This document shows positions 1-6,999 of a stretch of 18,723 bases of DNA, piece by piece (the stretch's first letter is position 1; each line of letters starts with the position of its first letter). The stretch is from assembly GCA_041621405.1 (NCBI GenBank), contig JBFKAV010000066.1, forward strand, positions 1 through 18,723, read 5' to 3'. The notes beneath the pieces were generated by a model, which saw nothing but the letters and a program-made list of their open reading frames with translations, searched no databases and had not been told where the DNA came from. A program made the position numbers and the translations under genes. This DNA is from JBFKAV01 sp041621405. GTDB lineage: Bacteria > Pseudomonadota > Alphaproteobacteria > Rhodobacterales > Rhodobacteraceae.

Positions 1-183
1 CCCGAGACCGGCGGGCCACACACCGCCCACACCACGAACCCGGTTCCGGTGATCCTGGTCGGTGGGCCGGAGGGGGCGAAGCTCGAGAAGGGGCGCCTCG
101 CCGATCTCGCGCCGACGCTGCTCGAGCTCATGGGTCTGGCGCCGCCGCCCGAGATGACGGGCAGGAGCCTGATCCGCCGATGA
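1..183 (+). CDS. gpmI: 2,3-bisphosphoglycerate-independent phosphoglycerate mutase, C-terminal 60 residues (partial)
   Basis: The window opens inside a reading frame that ends at TGA 181-183. The 60 visible residues carry the C-terminal hallmarks of cofactor-independent phosphoglycerate mutase: PETGGPHTAHTTNPVP at the start, then a GRLADLAPTLLELMG segment and a final EMTGRSL. In this alkaline-phosphatase-superfamily enzyme the HTAHT stretch belongs to the phosphatase half that holds metal ions; the enzyme interconverts 3- and 2-phosphoglycerate in cytoplasmic glycolysis. The N-terminal part lies before the window. Its stop codon overlaps the ATG of the next gene (ATGA, 180-183), which indicates translational coupling. 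The identification is from family motifs and is firm despite the truncation. Confidence 0.93.
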   Translation, partial: PETGGPHTAHTTNPVPVILVGGPEGAKLEKGRLADLAPTLLELMGLAPPPEMTGRSLIRR

Positions 184-1310
184 CTTTCCGCGCCCTGACC
201 TTCGCGCTCCTCCTCGCCCTGCCGGCCAAGGCGCAGGACACCGAGACGGTGCTGATCGCCCGTCGGGCGGCGCAGGCGCTGGCGCAGGCCGCCGTGGCGC
301 TCGAGGAGGCGGAGGGCGCGCGCGACCAGGTGACGGCGCTGACCCAGACGGTGAGGGCCTACGAGGAGGGGCTGACGGCGCTCCGCGACGGGTTGCGCCG
401 GTCGGCGATCCGCGAAGAGACGGTCCGGCTCGCCTTCGAGGCCAAGCGCGAGGAGATCGCGCGGCTCACCGGCGCGCTCGCCGGGCTCGATCAGCACCAA
501 GTGCCGCTTCTCATCCTGCATCCGGCGGGGCCGCTCGGCACCGCGCGAGCCTCGATCCTCTTGGCCGAGATCGCGCCGGCGCTGCAGGCCGAGGCGGCGG
601 CGCTCCGCGCCGAGCTCGACGAGGCTGCGATGCTGCGCGCGCTGCAGGAGGGCGCTAGGTCGACTCTGGCCGATGGCCTGAAGGGGGTGCAGGCGGCGCG
701 GCTCGCGCTGGGCCAGGCGATCTCCGAGCGCGAACCGCTGCCGCGCCGCTACGCCGACGACCCCGAGGCGCTGGCCGCGATCCTCGCAGGTTCCGACACG
801 CTGGAAAGCTTCGCCGCCGGCCTTACCGCCGTGCCGCTCGCAGAAGCGGTGGCCTCCGGCCCGGCGTTCCGCGAGGCCAGGGGAGGCTTGCCGCTGCCGG
901 TCGACGGGATCCTGCTGCGCAGCTTCGGCGAGGCCGACGCCGCCGGCGTGTCCCGGCCCGGCCTGGTGCTCGCCACCCGCCCGCTTGCGCTCGTCACCGC
1001 GCCCGCCACGGCCACCGTGCGCTATGCGGGCCCGCTGCTCGACTACGGAAATGTGATCGTCCTGGAGCCCGAGGCCGGTTATCTCGTTGTTCTTGCCGGG
1101 CTCGGTCACTTATATGCTGAAACGAACGTCGTGGTGGCCGCGGGTGCCCCGCTGGGGCTGATGGGCGGGCCGCTGCCAGGCACCGGGGAGGTGCTCGGCG
1201 CGGCAGAACAAGATGCTGGCGGCGAGCCGACGGAGACGCTCTATATAGAGCTCAGAGTGGGCGGAGCGCCGGTCGATCCCGGCGCATGGTTCGCCCCGAG
1301 GAGAGGATGA
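180..1310 (+). CDS. EnvC-like murein hydrolase activator with degenerate LytM (M23) domain
   Basis: A 376-residue secreted protein. Residues 1-18 form a signal peptide (hydrophobic FALLLALP followed by AKAQ). Residues about 20-210 are rich in Ala, Glu, Arg and Leu and read as a long coiled coil (many EEAE, LRDGLRR, AALRAELDEA heptads). The last 140 residues resemble an M23/LytM fold: DYGNVIVLEPEAGYLVVLAGL followed by a turn and GAPLGLMGG. The zinc ligands of active M23 peptidases are not visible: the first His/Asp motif is replaced by GVSRPGLVL, and the HxH position reads LAGLGHL. Such degenerate LytM proteins (EnvC, NlpD type) activate periplasmic amidases at the septum rather than cutting peptidoglycan themselves. 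The start is fixed by the 4-base overlap with gpmI. The ctpA start lies 4 bases downstream of its stop, so the three genes read as an operon. Confidence 0.85.
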   Translation: MTFRALTFALLLALPAKAQDTETVLIARRAAQALAQAAVALEEAEGARDQVTALTQTVRAYEEGLTALRDGLRRSAIREETVRLAFEAKREEIARLTGALAGLDQHQVPLLILHPAGPLGTARASILLAEIAPALQAEAAALRAELDEAAMLRALQEGARSTLADGLKGVQAARLALGQAISEREPLPRRYADDPEALAAILAGSDTLESFAAGLTAVPLAEAVASGPAFREARGGLPLPVDGILLRSFGEADAAGVSRPGLVLATRPLALVTAPATATVRYAGPLLDYGNVIVLEPEAGYLVVLAGLGHLYAETNVVVAAGAPLGLMGGPLPGTGEVLGAAEQDAGGEPTETLYIELRVGGAPVDPGAWFAPRRG

Positions 1311-1314
1311 CGGA

Positions 1315-2655
1315 ATGAAGAAGTTCGCATTGGCCGTGGCGATCGGCAGCGCGGCGGGCGCGTTGGTGACCTCGCAGATCGCCGGACCGCTGGTGGCGCA
1401 GGAGGTCCGCTCGCAGGGCTCGGTCTACCAGCAGCTCGACCTGTTCGGCGACATCTTCGAGCGCATCCGCTCGGACTACGTGGAAAAGGTGGACGAGGCC
1501 GAGCTGATCGAAGCCGCCATCGACGGCATGCTCTCCTCGCTCGACCCGCATTCCTCCTACCTCTCGCCCGACGACGCGGCGGCGATGCAGGTGCAGACCC
1601 GCGGCGAGTTCGGCGGTCTCGGCATCGAGGTCACGCAGGAGGAGGGCTTCGTCAAGGTGGTCTCGCCGATGGACGGCACCCCGGCCGACGCGGCGGGGAT
1701 CGAGGCGGGCGACTTCATCACCCATGTCGACGGCCAGTCGGTGCTCGGCCTCACCCTCGACGAGGCGGTGGAGATGATGCGCGGCCCGGTCGGCTCGGAG
1801 ATCATCATCACGGTGGTGCGCGAGGGCATCGACGAGCCCTTCGACGTCTCTATCATCCGCGACACGATCAAGCTCACGGCGGTGCGCACCCGTGTCGAGG
1901 GCGATACCGTGGTTGTGCGGGTGACGACCTTCAACGACCAGACCTATCCGAACCTCGAGGAGGGCTTGAAGACGGCGGTGGAGGAAGCCGGCGGCATCGA
2001 CGCCGTGAACGGCTTCGTGCTCGACTTGCGCAACAACCCCGGCGGCCTTCTGACCCAGGCGATCCGGGTGTCGGACGCGTTCCTCGACGCCGGCGAGATC
2101 GTCTCCACCCGCGGCCGCGATCCCGGCGAGGGCGAGCGTTTCAACGCCAGCGAGGGCGACCTCGCTCAGGGCCGGCCGCTGGTGGTGCTGATCAACGGCG
2201 GCTCGGCCTCGGCTTCCGAGATCGTCGCCGGCGCGCTGCAGGACCATCGCCGGGCGATCGTGATCGGCGAGCGGAGCTTCGGCAAGGGCTCGGTGCAGAC
2301 CGTGATCCCGCTTCGCGGCGACGGCGCGATGCGGCTGACGACGGCGCGCTACTACACGCCCTCGGGCCGCTCGATCCAGGCGCTCGGCGTCTCGCCCGAC
2401 ATCGTCGTGGTGCAGCCGCCGAGGGCGCCCCAGACCGAGGAGGAAGAGCCCGAAGGTTCGTCGGCACGCGAGCGCTTCGAGTCCGACCTGCGCGGCAGCC
2501 TGCAGAACGACTCGCTGACCGAGGACGAGCGCCGCCAGATCGAGGAGGAGCGTGGCCGCGCCGAGGCGGCGGCGGAGCTGCGCAAGGACGACTACCAGCT
2601 CGCCTACGCGATCGACATCCTCAAGGGCCTGTCAGCCCTCAGCCAGGCGGAATAG
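1315..2655 (+). CDS. ctpA: S41 family C-terminal processing peptidase
   Basis: 446 residues, typical for bacterial CtpA/CtpB. An N-terminal hydrophobic segment (residues 4-28) exports or anchors it in the periplasm. A helical region with SDYVEKVDEAELIEAAIDGML and LDPHSSYL follows (residues about 50-85), then a PDZ domain (about 90-175, GGLGIEV to VVREG) that gates access to the active site. In the S41 core the Ser-Lys dyad is visible: Ser299 in GGSASASE and Lys324 in SFGKGSVQT, 25 residues apart as in the family, with Gln328 completing the triad. The protease trims or degrades periplasmic proteins from the C terminus; with an EnvC-like gene just upstream, control of peptidoglycan hydrolases is a plausible role (inference). 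The tail (about 370-430) is acidic and charged. AGAGGA-like sequence at 1302-1307 is a good ribosome binding site 7 bases before the ATG. Confidence 0.95.
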   Translation: MKKFALAVAIGSAAGALVTSQIAGPLVAQEVRSQGSVYQQLDLFGDIFERIRSDYVEKVDEAELIEAAIDGMLSSLDPHSSYLSPDDAAAMQVQTRGEFGGLGIEVTQEEGFVKVVSPMDGTPADAAGIEAGDFITHVDGQSVLGLTLDEAVEMMRGPVGSEIIITVVREGIDEPFDVSIIRDTIKLTAVRTRVEGDTVVVRVTTFNDQTYPNLEEGLKTAVEEAGGIDAVNGFVLDLRNNPGGLLTQAIRVSDAFLDAGEIVSTRGRDPGEGERFNASEGDLAQGRPLVVLINGGSASASEIVAGALQDHRRAIVIGERSFGKGSVQTVIPLRGDGAMRLTTARYYTPSGRSIQALGVSPDIVVVQPPRAPQTEEEEPEGSSARERFESDLRGSLQNDSLTEDERRQIEEERGRAEAAAELRKDDYQLAYAIDILKGLSALSQAE

Positions 2656-2688
2656 CTCCGCCGATCCCAGGCCGCGGCCCGGCGGAGC
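2655..2688 (+). terminator. Hairpin at the end of ctpA
   Basis: GCTCCGCC (2655-2662) pairs perfectly with GGCGGAGC (2681-2688) around an 18-base GC-rich loop. It begins at the last base of the ctpA stop codon. No T-run follows, so this is a terminator-like or 3'-end-stabilising structure rather than a textbook intrinsic terminator. Confidence 0.5.
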
Positions 2689-2713
2689 CCAAGGGAATTC
2701 GCAATCCCTTGGG
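2688..2713. terminator. Second hairpin between ctpA and the convergent permease gene
   Basis: CCCAAGGGA (2688-2696) pairs perfectly with TCCCTTGGG (2705-2713) across an 8-base loop (ATTCGCAA). It sits directly behind the first hairpin and just inside the convergent gap, so it could serve both strands. It lacks a T-run. The rest of the 287-base gap (to 2942) shows no gene that I can support. Confidence 0.5.
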
Positions 2714-2942
2714 CCAGGGTGGCCCGTTGCGAACGCTGGCAGGACAATCCCGGGATGACCCGAGGTCCGACGAGCATGGCCGCGGCGATGGTTCCTGGAT
2801 CGAGGCGAGCAGACCCGATTCGTCCTCTCTTCTTACAGCGCGAGGGATTCGGTCCGCCCCGTCCGGCCGCCACGCAGCGCCCCGTCGGGCGGCGGATCGC
2901 GCTCCATGACCGTCGTCTCGAACCCGCCGGTGCCGGCCCCGG

Positions 2943-4721
2943 CTACCAGACCCAGAGGATCATCGGCACGGCGACGATCAGAATCAGGATCTGCAGCGGG
3001 AAGCCGACCATCGCGTAGTCCTGGAACTTGTAGCCGCCCGGTCCCATCACCAGCGTATTGGACTGGTGGCCGATCGGCGTCAGGTAGGGCGAGGCCGCGC
3101 CGACGGCGACGGCCATCAGGAATGCATCCGGAGCTTGCCCGAGGCCATCGGCGATGCTGAGCGCGACCGGCGCCATCAGGATCGCCGTTGGCGTGTTGTG
3201 CACGAAGTCCGACATCCACATCGAGACCGCCAGCAGCAACGCGATCAGCATCCAGCGCGGCGCATCGGTAGCGAAGCCCAGGAGCGCGCCAGCGATCAGT
3301 TCGGTTCCGCCGGTGTGCTGCAGGGCCTCGCCGATCGGGATCAGCGTTCCCAAAAGCACGATCACCGGCCATTCGATCGACTCGTAGACCTCGCCGAGCG
3401 AGATCGTCGACGTAAGGCCGAGAAGGACCACCGCGCCCACGAAAGCGATCGGAACGCTGACCAGGCCGAAGGTCGCCGCGGCGATGGCACCGGCGAAGAT
3501 CGCCACCGGCAGCAGGTAGTTGCCGCTGCCTTCGCCATCGCCCAGCGCGCGGCTGGCCAGACGCAGGCAGCCGAGCGTCTTGAGCGCGTTCGACATCGCC
3601 TGGGTCTCGCCCTGCAGAAGCAGCACATCGCCGGTCTTGAACCGGATGTTCTTCAGCCGCGCCGTCGGCTGGCGCCCCTGCCGGGCCAGCGCCAGGAGAT
3701 TGACCCCGAGACGGTCGTGAATCCGGTACTGGCGCATCGACTTGCCCTCGATCGGCGAGTTCGGCAGCACCACCGCCTCGATGATCTCGACAACATCGTC
3801 CGACGCGACCAGGCTCTCGGCGGCCTTCTTGAGGCCGAGCTCGCTCAGCCTGACCCCGTCGGCCAGGGGCTGGATCAGCGCCGGATCGCCCTGCAGGATC
3901 ATCACGTCGCCTTCCTGGATCTTTTCGATGGCGCGCGGGGCAAGACGGCGAACGCCCTTTCGGACCAGCGCGAGAACCGAGACCTCGCGATCGAATTTCT
4001 GCTCGAGCTCGCGCACCCGCAGGCCCGCCAGCGGCGAGCCCTTCGGGACCTCGGATTCGATCGTGTATTGACCGACGTGAAACAGACTGTCGTCCTCGTC
4101 GCCCACGGAAACCCTCTCGGGCAGCAGACGCCAGCCGATCGTGGCGAGGTAGACCAGTCCGGCCACCGCGACGACCAGGCCGACGGGCGCGAAGTCGAAC
4201 ATCGCGAATGGTCTGCCGGTGTGGGATTCGCGAAAGCCTGAGATCACGATGTTCGGCGGCGTGCCGATCAGGGTGACCAGCCCTCCGAGCAGGCTGGCGA
4301 AGGACAGGGGGATCAGGAAGATCGACGGCGAGCGGCCGGCCTTGTAGGCATTGCGCAGGGTGACCGGAAGCATCAGCGCCAGCGCGCCGACGTTGTTCAT
4401 TACGCAGGAGAGCGCCGCCGCCATGCCGCTTCCCGCGGCGACCTGGAGTTCCGGCGATCTCTGGGATCTCGCCAGCAGGTGTACCAGCCGGTCGACGAGG
4501 CCGGAGTTCTGCAGCGACTTCGAGATCACCAGCACCGCCGCGACCGTGATGACCGCTGCGTGACCGAAGCCGTCGAACGCATGTTCGGCCGGGACCACGC
4601 CGCTCAGGACGGCGACCAGCAAGGCGACGACACCCACGACGTCGTAACGGATCTTGTTCAGTACGAACATCGCCATCGCCCCGAGGATGATGGCGAAAAC
4701 GGTTCCTTGATCCAAAGTCAT
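2943..4721 (-). CDS. SLC13-family permease with two RCK/TrkA-C domains
   Basis: 592-residue inner-membrane protein of the divalent anion:sodium symporter type. The N-terminal half has membrane helices and the paired motifs NNVGALALMLPV (about 108-119) and IGTPPN (about 152-157). Residues about 215-385 are soluble and hold two RCK_C-like units, each ending in a GDVxxLQG strand (EGDVMILQG and TGDVLLLQG). The C-terminal half resumes membrane helices with the inverted-repeat counterparts VHNTPTAILMAPVA and PIGHQSNTLV. Proteins with this TM-RCK-RCK-TM layout are usually annotated as sulfate, dicarboxylate or anion permeases; the substrate cannot be read from sequence. The gene is convergent with ctpA. 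Upstream of its ATG only a weak GGGA is seen. Codon use is slightly less GC-biased than in the flanking core genes, and it may belong to the inserted block described below. Confidence 0.9.
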   Translation of the reverse strand: MTLDQGTVFAIILGAMAMFVLNKIRYDVVGVVALLVAVLSGVVPAEHAFDGFGHAAVITVAAVLVISKSLQNSGLVDRLVHLLARSQRSPELQVAAGSGMAAALSCVMNNVGALALMLPVTLRNAYKAGRSPSIFLIPLSFASLLGGLVTLIGTPPNIVISGFRESHTGRPFAMFDFAPVGLVVAVAGLVYLATIGWRLLPERVSVGDEDDSLFHVGQYTIESEVPKGSPLAGLRVRELEQKFDREVSVLALVRKGVRRLAPRAIEKIQEGDVMILQGDPALIQPLADGVRLSELGLKKAAESLVASDDVVEIIEAVVLPNSPIEGKSMRQYRIHDRLGVNLLALARQGRQPTARLKNIRFKTGDVLLLQGETQAMSNALKTLGCLRLASRALGDGEGSGNYLLPVAIFAGAIAAATFGLVSVPIAFVGAVVLLGLTSTISLGEVYESIEWPVIVLLGTLIPIGEALQHTGGTELIAGALLGFATDAPRWMLIALLLAVSMWMSDFVHNTPTAILMAPVALSIADGLGQAPDAFLMAVAVGAASPYLTPIGHQSNTLVMGPGGYKFQDYAMVGFPLQILILIVAVPMILWVW

Positions 4722-5109
4722 CGTCGATTCCCGGAAATTGGCGCGATGGTCTCATTGCAGGCCCGCTGAGGGCAGTGGCAGCGCATCAGGGGTCAGAGAT
4801 CGCTGGAAGGCAGAGGTCAGATCGTGACGGAGGCCGAGATTAGGCGGCCTCATGGTTGAGCAGCAAGCGCCCATTTCCGATCTGATCGGCGCGATCGATG
4901 CTGCAGGGTCCAATCCAACCGGTCTCGGTTTGGCCGCCAGCATTAACCCCGCTCGCGCCCAGGGCCCGCGCCGCTGGTCTAGGGCTCCGGCCCGGCTCCG
5001 ACCGGCGCAGGTACAGGGCGCCGTCCGAGGCATCTGGCTGGAGGCGCGCAGGGCGTGTCGGCTGGCCTGGCCCTTTGCTCTGCACCCGACGGTTGGCCGG
5101 CGTGGCGGC
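4722..5109. other. 388-base stretch without a supported gene
   Basis: The stretch separates the permease start from the 3' end of the mercury cassette. Several short open frames exist on both strands, but none shows a recognisable motif, a ribosome binding site or a consistent codon pattern. The only clear structure is a hairpin at 4830-4851. The promoter of the permease must lie in its left part, but no convincing -35/-10 pair was found. It may be the decayed remains of the element that brought in the mer genes (inference). Confidence 0.5.
4830..4851 (-). terminator. Hairpin downstream of the mer cassette
   Basis: GAGGCCG (4830-4836) pairs with CGGCCTC (4845-4851) around an 8-base loop AGATTAGG. 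It is about 260 bases beyond the last mer-linked gene and upstream of the permease. There is no T-run, so the terminator role is tentative. Confidence 0.3.
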
Positions 5110-5334
5110 CTAGCCGCAACACGAGCCGCCTTCCTGGATAGGCGGGCAAGCGACCGTTCCATAAGAACAAAAGACGCAGCAATCACCAGGTTTGGGCTTC
5201 AACATGGCTCCACACGACGAGCATTCATAGAACCACTGGCATGCGTCCGTCGGCATGGTTTCCTCGGTTGAATGGCCGCATTCGGGACACGTGATCGTGG
5301 ACCGAAGTACTACGTCTTTCGCCTGCGTCGCCAT
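5110..5334 (-). CDS. GDCCVxC-type cysteine-rich mini-protein linked to mer genes
   Basis: A 74-residue protein with 11 cysteines. It starts with a CPEC pair (Cys16, Cys19), continues with Cys32 and a CSSC pair (Cys38, Cys41), and then carries the diagnostic GDCCVFCSYG block (residues 50-59) followed by VACPPIQ and a CysCys tail (72-73). This matches the family named GDCCVxC domain-containing (seleno)protein, some members of which use selenocysteine within this motif; here all positions are Cys. Its function is unknown; the cysteine pattern and the mer neighbours suggest metal or mercuric ion binding (inference). The frame is open for 53 further codons upstream, but the ATG at 5334 is chosen because GAGG (complement of 5343-5346) lies 8 bases before it and because homology begins here. 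It probably is the last gene of the merTP transcript, after a 193-base gap. Confidence 0.85.
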   Translation of the reverse strand: MATQAKDVVLRSTITCPECGHSTEETMPTDACQWFYECSSCGAMLKPKPGDCCVFCSYGTVACPPIQEGGSCCG

Positions 5335-5527
5335 GGTGCAATCCTCGTCAGCGTCCAGAGCCCGCCTCGACCGGAACCAACACTTGATCTCGGTCGACGT
5401 TTGCGAGCGCACCATTGATCCCAACACGCGAACAGAAACAGCGCAACAACACCGCAAAGCTGCAGTTTGCGCCGGGTGCGTATCCGTCGGCACTAAGGGC
5501 CGCGGGTCGGGTCAGCTGCCCGTTCAC

Positions 5528-5815
5528 CTAGGAGTCCGCGTCATTCACGATTGCCTCGTAACCTGCATTCGCTGATGCAGCCCGGATTGCATCGACGTCG
5601 GTGATGGCGTCGTCGAACACCACGAGCGCGGTTCGCTGTTCCGCGTCGGTCGTGACAGACAGAACGCCCTCCACCTCGCCAATTGCGGCCTGCACGACGA
5701 ATGGGCAGCTTGCGCAGAACATTCCCGGCACCGAAAGACTGACCGTCCGCTCGTCGGCGAATGCCGGATAGGCGAACGCCACGGCTGTCAAGAGGGCAAG
5801 TAGGACGTGTTTCAT
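5528..5815 (-). CDS. merP: Periplasmic mercuric ion-binding protein MerP
   Basis: 95 residues, close to the usual MerP length. Residues 1-20 are a signal peptide (hydrophobic VLLALLTAVAFAYP, cleavage after AFA). The mature part is an HMA-type ferredoxin-like fold with the metal site GMFCASC (Cys34, Cys37), followed by VEGVLSV and a C-terminal SANAGYEAIV, all in family positions. MerP takes up Hg(II) in the periplasm through the cysteine pair and hands it to MerT. It lies 11 bases downstream of merT on the same strand. It ends at 5528 and is followed by a gap before the cysteine-rich mini-protein. The larger open frame that extends upstream overlaps merT and is a shadow. Confidence 0.93.
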   Translation of the reverse strand: MKHVLLALLTAVAFAYPAFADERTVSLSVPGMFCASCPFVVQAAIGEVEGVLSVTTDAEQRTALVVFDDAITDVDAIRAASANAGYEAIVNDADS

Positions 5816-5826
5816 GTCGGCTCCAT

Positions 5827-6258
5827 TCAAAGCCCCAGCAGAACGGGCGCAAACACCGGGGCAATCCAGTTCCAGAAGAGTGCGATCAGCACGAGGATCG
5901 TCGACACCCAAAGAGCGGTCTTGACCAGGCGGTCTGACAAAGGCCGGGCGCAGGCAGCGTCGCCATCGCAGGCTTCCGGCGCTTGATAGGCAAGCCAGTA
6001 GCCGTATCCGAGAAATCCGAACGTGATCGCGATGAAGACCGGCTTGTAGGGTTCCAGGGCGACCAGATTTCCGATCCAGGCGCCCGAGACGCCCAGGCTG
6101 AAGAGAACCAGGGGAACCACGCAGCATGTCGATGCCGCGATCGCGCCGAGAATGCCACCGGCGGCCATCCAACCTGCCCGCCCCGCGCCTTCGCCGCCCG
6201 TTGTCGCGAGAGTATCGTCCGCCTCGGAGGTCAGCCCGCTTGGAGGTCTTGAAGTCAT
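5827..6258 (-). CDS. merT: Mercuric ion transport protein MerT
   Basis: 143 residues from the ATG at 6258, a bit longer than the classic 116. The MerT hallmarks are present: Cys45-Cys46 in STCCVVP inside the first membrane helix (about 35-57), WIGNLVALEPYKPVF, a second helix (about 75-91), a cytoplasmic loop with the second pair Cys97 and Cys103, and a third helix (about 113-137). The protein takes Hg(II) from MerP across the inner membrane. Start choice is difficult. An ATG at 6273 would lie upstream of the predicted transcription start and is ruled out if the promoter call is right. The ATG at 6258 falls on or next to the predicted +1, so the message would be leaderless. An internal ATG at 6168 (113 residues, AGG upstream) is the alternative, but the GW just before it looks like family sequence. 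Confidence 0.92.
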   Translation of the reverse strand: MTSRPPSGLTSEADDTLATTGGEGAGRAGWMAAGGILGAIAASTCCVVPLVLFSLGVSGAWIGNLVALEPYKPVFIAITFGFLGYGYWLAYQAPEACDGDAACARPLSDRLVKTALWVSTILVLIALFWNWIAPVFAPVLLGL

Positions 6259-6264
6259 AGTGCC

Positions 6265-6295
6265 ATCATGCATCCTGTAGTCACTAGAGGATCAA
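6265..6295 (-). promoter_or_regulatory. MerR-type promoter of the merT operon, 19-bp spacer
   Basis: Read on the minus strand, TTGATC (complement of 6290-6295) serves as -35 and CATGAT (complement of 6265-6270, 4 of 6 consensus bases) as -10. The spacer 6271-6289 is exactly 19 bp. Overlong 19-20 bp spacers are the signature of promoters that MerR-family proteins untwist on metal binding. Transcription would start near 6258. The merR promoter must lie in the same divergent region, but I could not define it. Confidence 0.75.
6272..6292. promoter_or_regulatory. MerR operator palindrome
   Basis: A 21-bp dyad with half-sites ATCCTGTAGT (6272-6281) and ACTAGAGGAT (6283-6292) around a central C at 6282. 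Nine of ten base pairs match. It occupies the spacer between the -35 and -10 elements, just where MerR binds in known mer operons, and lies between the divergent merR and merT genes. Confidence 0.8.
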
Positions 6296-6310
6296 CCTTC
6301 GAGAAGTCAC

Positions 6311-6712
6311 ATGGCCGCGATTGGCGAAGCTTCACGGCGAAGCGGAATCCCGATCGAGACGATCCGCTACTACGAGCGCGAAGGCATCATAGCCAAGGCC
6401 GGTCGCACCGCGTCCGGCCGTCGGACCTATTCCGACGACGACATTGCCGAACTGCGCTTCATCAAGAGATGTCGCGATCTCGGCTTCTCTGTACACGATG
6501 CGGTGGCGCTGCGAACGCTCGCGGATGAACGATCCGGCGCATGTGAGACCGCAGAGGCCTTGGGTCAGAAACATCTCGCACGAGTGCGTGCAAAGATCGA
6601 AGACCTGCGAAGAATGGAGGATGCACTCGCGGAACTGGTAGCCAACTGCGCGGAGGGTCAGACCGATTGCCCGATGCTCGAAGCGCTCATGAGACCGAAC
6701 TCAGAGGGTTGA
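6311..6712 (+). CDS. merR: MerR-family mercury-responsive transcriptional regulator
   Basis: 133 residues with the MerR layout: a winged helix-turn-helix (residues 1-70) containing IETIRYYEREGII and GRRTYSDDDIAELRFIK, a long dimerisation helix (about 80-112), and a short C-terminal metal-binding loop. The three cysteines expected to bind Hg(II) are at positions 78, 113 and 120, plus one at 54 inside the DNA-binding part. The 78-113 spacing of 35 residues equals that of Tn501 MerR (82-117). The last gap is shorter (6 rather than 8 residues between the cysteines). It is divergent from merT and overlooks the shared operator. AGAAG at 6302-6306 is a poor ribosome binding site only 4 bases from the ATG. 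Confidence 0.92.
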   Translation: MAAIGEASRRSGIPIETIRYYEREGIIAKAGRTASGRRTYSDDDIAELRFIKRCRDLGFSVHDAVALRTLADERSGACETAEALGQKHLARVRAKIEDLRRMEDALAELVANCAEGQTDCPMLEALMRPNSEG

Positions 6713-6999
6713 GGCACTCTCTCAAGGCTAGCATTCGGTCGACGGTTGCTTCGTCCCGGTTGCAGACCGGAACGCCCTTCAGGCTTCGCCCGGTTTCTCG
6801 AAGCGCGATGTATCGCTGGGCGCAACTGCCGGGCCCGAGGCGCGAGAGATTGGCACCCGTCGGCATCGGCTGCGCTCGCACCGCAACAGGGCGTCCTGGC
6901 CGCCCGCAAGCGAAGCTTCCCCTTGCGGCGCCACTGCAAAATGGCGAGCCTGCCGCACCGCCCGGCCCGCCGGCCTGTGACCGAGACCCGGAAAGCCCG
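6713..6999. other. Spacer between merR and rppH, no supported gene
   Basis: 287 bases between the mercury cassette and rppH. The rppH frame is open through it, but codon use and composition are unlike a gene (no family similarity before residue 1 of RppH). A minus-strand reading at 6717-6818 looks protein-like (see findings). This is probably the right-hand junction of the accessory block. Confidence 0.45.

Noticed and set aside
2833..4755. 640-codon minus-strand frame overlapping the SLC13 permease in another frame
   Set aside because: Arg/Gly-rich shadow without membrane segments; the overlapping permease frame has all family motifs.
6259..6273. Upstream ATG of merT at 6273
   Set aside because: It lies within the promoter, upstream of the predicted transcription start.
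6667..6999. 111-codon N-terminal extension of rppH
   Set aside because: No similarity to RppH, overlaps the end of merR, and the family start is at 7000 with a ribosome binding site.
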